Shown here: positions 1 through 5,555 of the stretch, piece by piece
Numbering within the stretch: position 1 is the first letter of the stretch
Layout: every line of letters starts with the position of its first letter
From: JBOHUC01 sp050733935
GTDB lineage: Bacteria > Eisenbacteria > RBG-16-71-46 > DASYSL01
Reading direction: 5' to 3'
NCBI GenBank assembly: GCA_050733935.1
Contig: JBOHUC010000164.1
Span: 1 to 5,555, forward strand
Length of the DNA stretch: 5,555 bases
Program-made: the position numbers and the translations under genes
Notes under the pieces: generated by a model
Told to the model about the DNA's origin: nothing
What the model saw: only the letters and a program-made list of their open reading frames with translations
The model's database searches: none

Positions 1-2036
1 GCCCCCGGCACTCCGACCGTCCGTCGCGCCCCGGACGCCTCGCGCGCGGCGCGCCCCTGCCCGTCCACGAACGTGCGCAGCCAGAGCTCGAGATGGATCC
101 AACGCCACACCTGGAGCCCGATGTCGCGCCGTCCCGCGAGGTACTCATCGAGCTCGCGCGCGACCGAGCGCCGGTCGAGGTACGCCTCCGACCGTGCGTC
201 CGGCCCGAGCAGGAGGTCGCGCACGCGTGCGGCTTCGCGCGTGCGGATCCAGACGTCGGTCGGGGTCTCGTAGCCCTTCTTGTCCCTTCGCGCGACGACC
301 GCGGGCGGCACGCGGTCCGCCATCGCGTCGCGCAACAGCGCCTTCGTGGTCGTGCCGCGAATGCGCATCTCGCCCGCGAGCGAGAACGCGAACAACGCGA
401 GCCGGTAGTCGAGGAACGGCAGGCGCGTCTCGATCGAGAACGCCATCGAGTTCCGGTCCTCGTAGCGGAGAAGCGAAGGCAGGAATCGCGCGGTCATGTC
501 CCACGCGAGCTGGTCCGAGAGCTGCGAGCCGTACCGTCGCGGCGGACGCGGCTCCGCGGCCTGGAATGGACGGAGCGCCTCCCCGAGAACGCGATCCTTG
601 CCCTGTCCGAACGTGCGGCGGCCCCAGTCGAAGAACGGCGCGGGCAGGAGCGGAAGTGCGACCTTGGCCGCGGTCTGTGCGACGCCGAGCCCCTGTCCCG
701 CCGCGACTCCCCAGAACGCGCGCGCGAACGATGCGAGCTCGCCCTTCGCGAGGAGATCGCGCAGTGCTAAGAAGTAGTAGCGGTGATAGCCGGCGAGGAG
801 CTCGTCGCCGCCCTGCCCGTCGAGCAGCACCTTCATGCCCGCGCCGGTCCCGCGCCCCGCGAGCTTCATCACGTGCCACTGGCTGTAGAGCCCGGGCCCG
901 GCCGCCGGTTCCTCCTGGTGCCACACGATCTCGTCGAGCGTCTCCCACAGGTCGCGTCCGTCGGGCACGACGACGCGCGGATCGGCGCCGGACGCGCGCA
1001 CGGTCTCCTCGATCCAGCGCCGCTCGTCGTACGCGCTCCCCTCGTCGTACGCGACCGAGAACGTGCGCATCGGATGCGGCAGGAGCGACGCCGCCGTCAC
1101 GACGATCGCGCTCGAATCGAGTCCGCCCGAGAGGCACGTGCCGACCGGGACGTCCGAGCGCAGGCGAATGCGAACCGCATCGGTGAACAGCGCGCGGAAC
1201 TCCTCGGCCGCCGCGCGCGCATCGAGCACGCGCGGCGCCCCCGGCTCGAGATTCCACCAGCGGCGCACGCGCGGACCGGAGTCCCCCGGCGCAATCGAGA
1301 GGCAGTGGCCTGCGGGAAGCTGGTACACGCCCTCGAAGAACGTCTCGGGCGTATGATCGACCCAGTCGCGCGCGACCAGCGCGTGAATCGCCTCGGCGCG
1401 CGGGACGCGCGGACCGTCGAGCACGATCGGCTTCAATTCGGAAGCGAACGTGAAGCGCCCGCCCGCGACCCGGTAGTGCACCGGCTTCACGCCGAACCGG
1501 TCGCGCGCGATGAAGAGGCGCCGCTCGCGCGCGTCCCAGATCGCCATTCCCCACATGCCGTTCAGGTGCGGGAGCATGTCCTCGCCCCAGGTCGCGAACG
1601 CGGCGAGCACCACTTCGGTATCGCTCCGCGTGCGAAATACGTGGCCGTGCCCTTCGAGCTCCTGCCGGAGCTCGATGAAGTTGTAGACCTCGCCGTTGAA
1701 GAGGATCCAGAAGCGGCCCGTCGGATCGCACATGGGCTGATGGCCGGCGGCCGAGAGGTCGAGGATCGCGAGCCTGCGGAACGTGAGGCCCACGTCGCCC
1801 TCGAAACCGTCGTCGGGCACGGTGCGCGACGGCGCGTAGAGGAGTCCGGAGTCGAACGTCTCCGGCGCGGTGATCGACCCGCCGAACAGCCGGCGCGCGC
1901 CCGAGCGGTCCTCGATCAGGAAGCCTTCGTCGTCCGGTCCGCGCCACGGCATGCGATCGCCGAGCCGCACGAGCTCCGACGCGCGCACGGGGGGCGTCGC
2001 CGGATCGATCCGGAGGATTCCCGCGATGCCGCACAT
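1..2036 (-). CDS. asnB: Asparagine synthetase B-type glutamine-dependent amidotransferase (3' end outside window)
   Basis: 678 complete codons are visible, from ATG at 2036 to codon 3-5, without a stop. Family chemistry: the N-terminal Ntn domain releases ammonia from glutamine, and the C-terminal PP-loop domain adenylates a carboxylate and amidates it. N-domain residues present: nucleophile C2 (MCGIAGI), RGPDDEG at 32-38, RLAILDL from 88, FNGEVYN at 113-119 and D139-T140-E141. Synthetase-domain residues present: the ATP-binding SGGLDSS at 303-309, GQGGDE at 407-412, LLRYEDRNSMA to 532, PFLD at 540-543 and KKGYETP at 586-592. All key motifs look intact, so the enzyme is probably active. Two oddities: about 49 residues lie between RGPDDEG and RLAILDL, which displaces later motifs towards the C-terminus relative to the short E. 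coli type, and an Arg/Ala/Gly-rich tail follows the last conserved Trp-rich stretch (QVWRWIHLELW). The substrate may be aspartate, but a glycan uronic acid is plausible in this operon. It overlaps the flippase stop by 1 nt. Confidence 0.95.
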   Translation of the reverse strand, partial: MCGIAGILRIDPATPPVRASELVRLGDRMPWRGPDDEGFLIEDRSGARRLFGGSITAPETFDSGLLYAPSRTVPDDGFEGDVGLTFRRLAILDLSAAGHQPMCDPTGRFWILFNGEVYNFIELRQELEGHGHVFRTRSDTEVVLAAFATWGEDMLPHLNGMWGMAIWDARERRLFIARDRFGVKPVHYRVAGGRFTFASELKPIVLDGPRVPRAEAIHALVARDWVDHTPETFFEGVYQLPAGHCLSIAPGDSGPRVRRWWNLEPGAPRVLDARAAAEEFRALFTDAVRIRLRSDVPVGTCLSGGLDSSAIVVTAASLLPHPMRTFSVAYDEGSAYDERRWIEETVRASGADPRVVVPDGRDLWETLDEIVWHQEEPAAGPGLYSQWHVMKLAGRGTGAGMKVLLDGQGGDELLAGYHRYYFLALRDLLAKGELASFARAFWGVAAGQGLGVAQTAAKVALPLLPAPFFDWGRRTFGQGKDRVLGEALRPFQAAEPRPPRRYGSQLSDQLAWDMTARFLPSLLRYEDRNSMAFSIETRLPFLDYRLALFAFSLAGEMRIRGTTTKALLRDAMADRVPPAVVARRDKKGYETPTDVWIRTREAARVRDLLLGPDARSEAYLDRRSVARELDEYLAGRRDIGLQVWRWIHLELWLRTFVDGQGRAAREASGARRTVGVPG

Positions 2037-3493
2037 CAGACCACACTCCGCGCGGCCGCCGGCGCCGGCTCGGGAATGCGGCGCGCGAGCGCGAACGCGA
2101 GCGCCGCGTAGGCGAGGAACACGAGCGCGCGCACGCCGACCCCGAAGCCTGTCGCGGGCCCGGCGGACACCGCGGGCACCGCCGCGCCTGCGAGGACGTA
2201 CGCGAGCACGGCGCCGCCGAAGAGCACGAACGCGCGCACTCCACGGAACGGAATCGGGTAGACCCGCTGCGAGGCGGCGTAGAGCGCGACCGCCGAAACG
2301 GTGAATCCCGCGAGGGTCGCGGCCGCGACCCCGACGAGACCCCACGGGCCCACGAGCGCGATCGCAAGGCTGATCGTGACGACTCCCGCTGCGATCGAGG
2401 TCCACGCCATGAGATCGGTGCGCAGCGCGAGCGCCGCACCAAGGCCGGTCACCATGTACCCGCCGTAGGCGACCGACGCGAACGCGAGGAGCCCGCCCGG
2501 AAACGCGGCCGGCCGGTATTCCGCGGGCACGAGGACGGCGAGCACCTCGGGCGCCACGAGCCCCACCGCGAGCGCGAGCGTCGATGCGACGGCCGTGTAG
2601 AGCGTGAGCACACGCGCGAACAGGCGCCCGGCCTCGGCCTCGCGGGCTTGCGCATACGCGAATGGACCCCAGGCGAGGTGAAACGCGGAGACGGCGAGCG
2701 TCATCACGGTTCCGATCTTCGCCGCGACCGCGTACACGCCGACCGAAGCCAGGTCCGCGAAGCGCACGAGCACCCAGCGGTCGCCGTAGGAGATCGCCCA
2801 GAACGCGATCCCGGCCGGGATCGTGGGAAGGCCGTACGCGAGCATGCGGCGGAGCACGCCGGAGTCCGTGCGCCGGACTAACGAGCGGCGGATGAGGATG
2901 AACCCGAGGAGGGCCGTGAGCGCGTCCCCCAGGATGCGCGCATAGAGCACGCCGCTCACCTCGCGCTGCCATCCGACGACGAACAGGATCGAGAGTCCGC
3001 CCACGAGCAGCGTGTTCACGACGTTGAGCACGATGTACTTGACCGGCTGGAACGTCACGCGGAGCACGTCGTTCTGGAAGAACACGAACACCGTGAACGG
3101 AAGTGAAAGCGCCGTGAGACGCACGTACTTCGCGTAGTCGGGCGACGCGAGCACGACCTGCGAGAACAGGGGCGCGCTCGCCCACAGGGCGGCCGCGACC
3201 GCGAGGGCGAGGCCGGCGCGCCAGGCGGCGGACGTCGTCACCATCGTGCGGCGCGCTTCGCCGTCCTCCGCCTCGTAGAAGAAGCGCGCGAGCGCGCCGT
3301 CCGTGCCCATCACGATCAGGAAGGCGGCGATCGAGCTCACGAGCGTCATGAGATCCACGACGCCGTACTCCGCGGGCGTGAACACGCGCGTGAAGACCGG
3401 CACGAGGATCATCTGGAGCCCGCGGCCGATCGTCTGACCGAGGCCGTAGATCAGGGACTCGCGCGTGAGGCGCTTCAAGGACTCCCGGATCAA
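2036..3493 (-). CDS. Polysaccharide flippase, Wzx-like (MOP superfamily, Polysacc_synt family)
   Basis: With the TTG start at 3493 the protein has 485 residues, the normal size for this family, and is predicted to flip undecaprenyl-linked oligosaccharide to the periplasmic face. The N-terminus (RESLIYGLGQTIGRGLQMILVP, about 11-32, then a PAEYGVVDL turn at 40-48) is the classic first helix pair of Wzx/RfbX proteins. A conserved mid-protein element, LPTIPAG...YGDRWVL at about 222-242, is also typical. About 12-14 hydrophobic helices follow one another to the end, for example around 52-63, 93-107, 129-141, 155-173 and several in the second half. The frame extends 63 codons further upstream to an ATG at 3682, but that part overlaps the methyltransferase zinc-ribbon region, is Arg/Pro-rich and has no membrane character, so it is not likely translated. 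The TTG sits in a TTGA overlap with the methyltransferase stop and has a GGGAG site 8 nt upstream. The gene ends TGATG, coupled to asnB. Confidence 0.92.
   Translation of the reverse strand: MIRESLKRLTRESLIYGLGQTIGRGLQMILVPVFTRVFTPAEYGVVDLMTLVSSIAAFLIVMGTDGALARFFYEAEDGEARRTMVTTSAAWRAGLALAVAAALWASAPLFSQVVLASPDYAKYVRLTALSLPFTVFVFFQNDVLRVTFQPVKYIVLNVVNTLLVGGLSILFVVGWQREVSGVLYARILGDALTALLGFILIRRSLVRRTDSGVLRRMLAYGLPTIPAGIAFWAISYGDRWVLVRFADLASVGVYAVAAKIGTVMTLAVSAFHLAWGPFAYAQAREAEAGRLFARVLTLYTAVASTLALAVGLVAPEVLAVLVPAEYRPAAFPGGLLAFASVAYGGYMVTGLGAALALRTDLMAWTSIAAGVVTISLAIALVGPWGLVGVAAATLAGFTVSAVALYAASQRVYPIPFRGVRAFVLFGGAVLAYVLAGAAVPAVSAGPATGFGVGVRALVFLAYAALAFALARRIPEPAPAAARSVV
2046..2049 (-). promoter_or_regulatory. 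Shine-Dalgarno site for the asparagine synthetase gene
   Basis: Read on the minus strand this is GGAG, separated by 9 nt from the ATG at 2036. It lies inside the last codons of the flippase and supports the MCGIAG start, which is also required because the nucleophilic cysteine must follow the initiator Met. Confidence 0.6.
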
Positions 3494-4365
3494 GTCGTCC
3501 GCTCCCGTCGGGAATGGCGCTCGGAGGGCGCGAGATAGAGCCCGTTCGGCTTGCCACAGAAGGGACACATCCAGGTGTCGGGCGCGCCCGCGGGCGGGGT
3601 CAGCACGGACTGCTCGCCGCACTCCCGGCACACGTGCGTCACGTGGCGGACTCCGATCTTGCCCGTGTGGCGGAAGCGGCACACGAAGTTCGCGTCGCGG
3701 AAGAGGTCGAGTCCGGTGAGCCGCTTGATCGTGCCGAGCACGCTCACGAACGGTCCCTGGAGCTTCTTCGTGCGCGTGTCATTGAGCCACGAAAATCCGG
3801 CCGGCACGAGCGAGAAGCCCTCGAGCGCGAACCCGCGCGCGTAGAAGAGCGCAAGGAGCGACGCGAAGTCGAAGCGCTGCTGGTGCTCGATCCGCTTCCT
3901 GAACTTGAGGAGCGCGTACTTCGCGAAGTAGCCGGCGAAGCGGTAGAAGCGGTCGTCGAACGCGGCCGAGCGCGGGACGGACACGTAGAGGAGCCCGCCC
4001 GGCTTGATCACGCGCGCGCACGTGTCGGCCGAGCGCTCGAGCTCGGTCACGTGCTCGAGGACGTAGTGCACGAGCACGGCGTCGAACGACCGGTCGCGCA
4101 CCGCAAGTTGTGCGAGATCCCCGCGGAAGTACGAAGCGTTCGGCGGGTGCGGCACAGGAGGGTGGATCGGGAGCACGTCGAAGCCGACGATCCTCAAGTC
4201 CGGGGTCGTCGAGTAGTCCCACGAACCGGGGCCGCAGCCGGCGTCGAGCACGCGCGAGCCGGGCCCAAGCTCGGCCGTGATCTCGCGCAGGAAGACACGA
4301 ATCCCGTCCGGACCTGGATCGGGCCGCCGGACCCAGCCGTCCCGATCGGGCGCCCGCTCCGTCAC
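3490..4365 (-). CDS. SAM-dependent class I methyltransferase with C-terminal zinc-ribbon-like domain
   Basis: The protein has 291 residues. The Rossmann-like methyltransferase core is clear: motif I VLDAGCGPG at 39-47 (SAM-binding glycine loop), an acidic strand end IVGFD with D63, a GDLAQL segment at 82-87 (motif III region), FDAVLVHYVLEHV at 94-106 and IKPGGLLYVSVP further on. These are hallmarks of Methyltransf_11/23-type small-molecule or sugar methyltransferases. The substrate is not readable, but the neighbours favour a sugar or glycan. The unusual part is the C-terminus, which carries CRECG (C246, C249) and CPFCG (C267, C270), giving CX2C-X17-CX2C, followed by a basic tail. The start is GTG at 4365, inside the stop of the glycosyltransferase (GTGA overlap), with a strong AGGGG-type Shine-Dalgarno. 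The frame stays open far upstream, but that extension only reads through the glycosyltransferase in another frame and shows no domain. The stop overlaps the flippase start. Confidence 0.9.
   Translation of the reverse strand: MTERAPDRDGWVRRPDPGPDGIRVFLREITAELGPGSRVLDAGCGPGSWDYSTTPDLRIVGFDVLPIHPPVPHPPNASYFRGDLAQLAVRDRSFDAVLVHYVLEHVTELERSADTCARVIKPGGLLYVSVPRSAAFDDRFYRFAGYFAKYALLKFRKRIEHQQRFDFASLLALFYARGFALEGFSLVPAGFSWLNDTRTKKLQGPFVSVLGTIKRLTGLDLFRDANFVCRFRHTGKIGVRHVTHVCRECGEQSVLTPPAGAPDTWMCPFCGKPNGLYLAPSERHSRRERTT
3502..3506 (-). promoter_or_regulatory. Shine-Dalgarno site supporting the TTG start of the flippase
   Basis: Read on the minus strand this is GGGAG, 8 nt before the TTG at 3493. It lies inside the last codons of the methyltransferase. 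It is the main evidence for starting the flippase at TTG 3493 and not at the ATG at 3682; a second in-frame TTG at 3478 has only a 3-nt spacer from its nearest purine-rich site. Confidence 0.6.
3556..3630 (-). other. Zinc-ribbon-like CX2C-X17-CX2C module at the methyltransferase C-terminus
   Basis: Within the methyltransferase gene, codons for C246 (3628-3630), C249 (3619-3621), C267 (3565-3567) and C270 (3556-3558) form two CPxCG-like knuckles, CRECG and CPFCG, separated by a Pro/Gly-rich linker. Such paired knuckles normally bind one zinc ion. The module is in frame with the methyltransferase, with no stop between them, so it is a fusion and not a separate small gene. Its role could be structural, protein docking or substrate recognition; nothing in the sequence decides this. 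Confidence 0.75.
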
Positions 4366-5309
4366 GCCGCCCCCCTGAGGCGCGGTATGTAATGAGGGTT
4401 TTCCATCGGTCTCCCGGCCCAGTGGTCGCCGAACGCCTGCCAGGCCGCGGCAAATGCGGCCGATCCTCCCCCCCGACGCCACCAGGCCGCGCTCTGAAGG
4501 AGGAGGAGGAGGGCGAACGCCCACGGCCAGGTGAGCCAGTGCCACGGCCGCGTGTGCCGGACGGCGAGCCTCAAGCCCGCGCGTGTCCGGTGGTAGGCCT
4601 TGAACGGGCTCGCCCCGCCGCTCGAGCCCGAGACCCGGTGCCGGATGATCGACCGCGGGACATACAGGCATTCGAGCCCGGCGGCGCGGGCCTTGAGGCA
4701 CCAGTCCGCGTCCTCTCCATAGAGATAGTACCCCTCGTCGAGCGGACCGATCCGCTCGAGGCAGGCGCTCGTGACATAGAGCGCGGCCCCGGTGAGGTAG
4801 CCCGAGCGCTCCGGACGCGCCCCGGCCGAGCCCACCGCCGGAGCCTCCGACCAGCGCTGCCCGAGCTTCCGGTGCCATCCCCACCCGAGCCACGGAGACC
4901 ACGATCCCCCGGCCGACCAGATCCGGGTCCCGTCGAAGGAAAGGATCGTCGGACCGAACAGGCCGGCCTCGGGATGCGCGCGCACGGCGGACACGAGCGC
5001 TTCGAGAAAGTCCGGCGCGACCGTCGTGTCGTTGTTGAGGAGCAGGACACCCTCGGCTCCCGCGCGGCGTGCGACCTCGAGCCCGCGATTGTTGCCTCCG
5101 GCCCAGCGCAGGTTCGCGCCGTTCGCGACGAACTGGACGCCCGGAAACCGGGCCGGCAGCGTCTCGAGCGAGCCGTCGGTCGATCCGTTGTCCACGACCA
5201 CGATCGAGAACTCCACCCCTTCGGGAACGCGCGCGACCACGAGCGACGAGAGACACCCCTCGGTGTCCGCCTTCCCGTTCCAGTTGAGCACGACGCAGAA
5301 GATTCTCAC
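4362..5309 (-). CDS. Family 2 glycosyltransferase (rhamnosyltransferase / WbbL-like)
   Basis: The protein has 315 residues and is predicted to transfer an activated sugar to a growing lipid-linked glycan at the cytoplasmic face of the inner membrane. GT-A fold motifs are visible in order: VVLNWNGK at about 6-13, VVVDNGSTDGS at 37-47, NLRWAGGNNRG at 66-76, LLLNNDT at 89-95 (the nucleotide-sugar/metal site, NND in place of the classic DxD), GYLTGAALYV at 170-179 and LYGEDADWCLKARAAG at 196-211, which carries the acidic ED pair. This set is typical of GT2 rhamnosyltransferase-like enzymes; the actual donor and acceptor are not readable from sequence. A hydrophobic stretch at about 257-277 probably associates with the membrane. 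The GTG at 5309 was chosen because family members begin right before the VVxNWNG strand and the upstream gene stops at 5315. No good Shine-Dalgarno precedes it, suggesting re-initiation by ribosomes leaving the upstream gene. The 3' end overlaps the methyltransferase start by 4 nt. Confidence 0.92.
   Translation of the reverse strand: MRIFCVVLNWNGKADTEGCLSSLVVARVPEGVEFSIVVVDNGSTDGSLETLPARFPGVQFVANGANLRWAGGNNRGLEVARRAGAEGVLLLNNDTTVAPDFLEALVSAVRAHPEAGLFGPTILSFDGTRIWSAGGSWSPWLGWGWHRKLGQRWSEAPAVGSAGARPERSGYLTGAALYVTSACLERIGPLDEGYYLYGEDADWCLKARAAGLECLYVPRSIIRHRVSGSSGGASPFKAYHRTRAGLRLAVRHTRPWHWLTWPWAFALLLLLQSAAWWRRGGGSAAFAAAWQAFGDHWAGRPMENPHYIPRLRGAA
4370..4376 (-). promoter_or_regulatory. Shine-Dalgarno site supporting the GTG start of the methyltransferase
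   Basis: Read on the minus strand this is AGGGGGG, ending 4 nt before the GTG at 4365; its AGGGG part is 6 nt away. It lies within the last codons of the glycosyltransferase and decides the methyltransferase start. Confidence 0.65.
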
Positions 5310-5314
5310 GGAGG

Positions 5315-5555
5315 CTACGCGATCCAGTTGTCGGGCACCTGCTCGAGCGGACGCACCTCGAGCCACGACACGCTCTTCCACGCGTAGAACAGCTGGAAGC
5401 CCGCGAGCACGAGGAGCGCGGCGGCGATGAGAAGGAGTGGCACGCGCGGGAGTCCTGCGTACGCCGCATACGCCCACCAGAAGTCGAGCGCGCGCGTGAG
5501 CGACGCGACTTCCGCACGCGGGACGGCGAGGCGTTCGCGCTCGACGGTCGAAATG
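5315..5555 (-). CDS. C-terminal fragment of an unidentified membrane-anchored protein (5' end outside window)
   Basis: This minus-strand reading frame enters from the right edge and ends with TAG at 5317-5315, leaving 79 visible residues. The visible part starts with a charged stretch (VERERLAVPRAEVASLTRAL), followed by an aromatic patch (FWWAYAAYAGL). It then has one clear hydrophobic segment at about visible residues 38-58, rich in Leu, Ala and Val and ending FYAW. The protein finishes with a short polar tail ending DNWIA. That pattern fits a C-terminal transmembrane anchor, with the tail on one side of the membrane. I do not recognise the family. Candidates suggested only by context are a glycosyltransferase, a polymerase or a chain-length regulator. 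The stop lies 5 nt before the start of the next gene, so it very probably belongs to the same operon. The frame is free of stops to the window edge. Confidence 0.6.
   Translation of the reverse strand, partial: ISTVERERLAVPRAEVASLTRALDFWWAYAAYAGLPRVPLLLIAAALLVLAGFQLFYAWKSVSWLEVRPLEQVPDNWIA

Noticed and set aside
783..2111. Long plus-strand open frame (442 codons) opposite the asparagine synthetase
   Set aside because: It is exactly antisense to a well-conserved AsnB gene, its product is Arg/Glu/His/Ala-rich with no domain, and high-GC genes routinely leave stop-free antisense frames.
145..2442. 765-codon minus-strand frame spanning the AsnB and flippase genes
   Set aside because: It runs out of frame through two recognisable genes and encodes Arg/Ser-rich low-complexity protein; it is a GC-driven shadow.
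3514..4392. Plus-strand frame of 292 codons opposite the methyltransferase
   Set aside because: Antisense shadow rich in Arg, Glu and His; no domain, and the sense gene is convincing.
2034..5317. Search for internal promoters or terminators between genes
   Set aside because: Gene junctions overlap or leave only 5 nt, and I saw no hairpin followed by a T-run in the transcribed direction.
4392..5387. Plus-strand frame of 331 codons opposite the glycosyltransferase
   Set aside because: Antisense shadow with biased Arg/Pro/Glu composition and no recognisable motif.
4366..5517. Upstream extension of the methyltransferase frame by up to 384 codons
   Set aside because: The extension overlaps the glycosyltransferase, which has intact motifs in another frame; the extended protein is Arg/Gly-rich until the GTG at 4365, where domain-like sequence and a Shine-Dalgarno appear.

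Overview
The window is a gene-dense, high-GC stretch of bacterial chromosome (GC-rich third codon positions, many Arg/Ala/Gly codons). All recognisable genes are on the minus strand, so transcription runs from right to left. The gene content is that of a surface-polysaccharide (O-antigen, capsule or exopolysaccharide) biosynthesis operon. A flippase of the lipid-linked-oligosaccharide type together with a GT2 glycosyltransferase suggests a bacterium that makes a Wzx/Wzy-style glycan. The phylum cannot be fixed from this sequence alone.

In transcription order the layout is: (1) the last 79 codons of an unidentified protein with a C-terminal membrane segment (right edge to 5315); (2) a family 2 glycosyltransferase of the rhamnosyltransferase type (5309-4362); (3) a SAM-dependent class I methyltransferase with a four-cysteine zinc-ribbon-like C-terminus (4365-3490); (4) a multi-pass polysaccharide flippase (3493-2036); (5) a glutamine-hydrolysing asparagine synthetase homologue, open through the left edge (2036 to at least 3).

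The junctions are extremely tight: a 5-nt gap, a 4-nt GTGA overlap, a 4-nt TTGA overlap and a 1-nt TGATG overlap. Three of the four visible starts are non-ATG (GTG, GTG, TTG). This points to one polycistronic message with translational coupling. There is no intergenic space for an internal promoter or terminator, no stretch above 300 bases lacks a gene, and I see no RNA gene, CRISPR array, IS element or repeat.

A working model, which is inference: the glycosyltransferase adds a sugar to the undecaprenyl-linked repeat unit, the methyltransferase and the AsnB-type amidotransferase decorate it, and the flippase moves the unit across the inner membrane. The families are well known. The points most worth a second look are the methyltransferase/zinc-ribbon fusion, the AsnB homologue as a possible sugar-acid amidase, its extended N-domain and tail, and the start-codon corrections.
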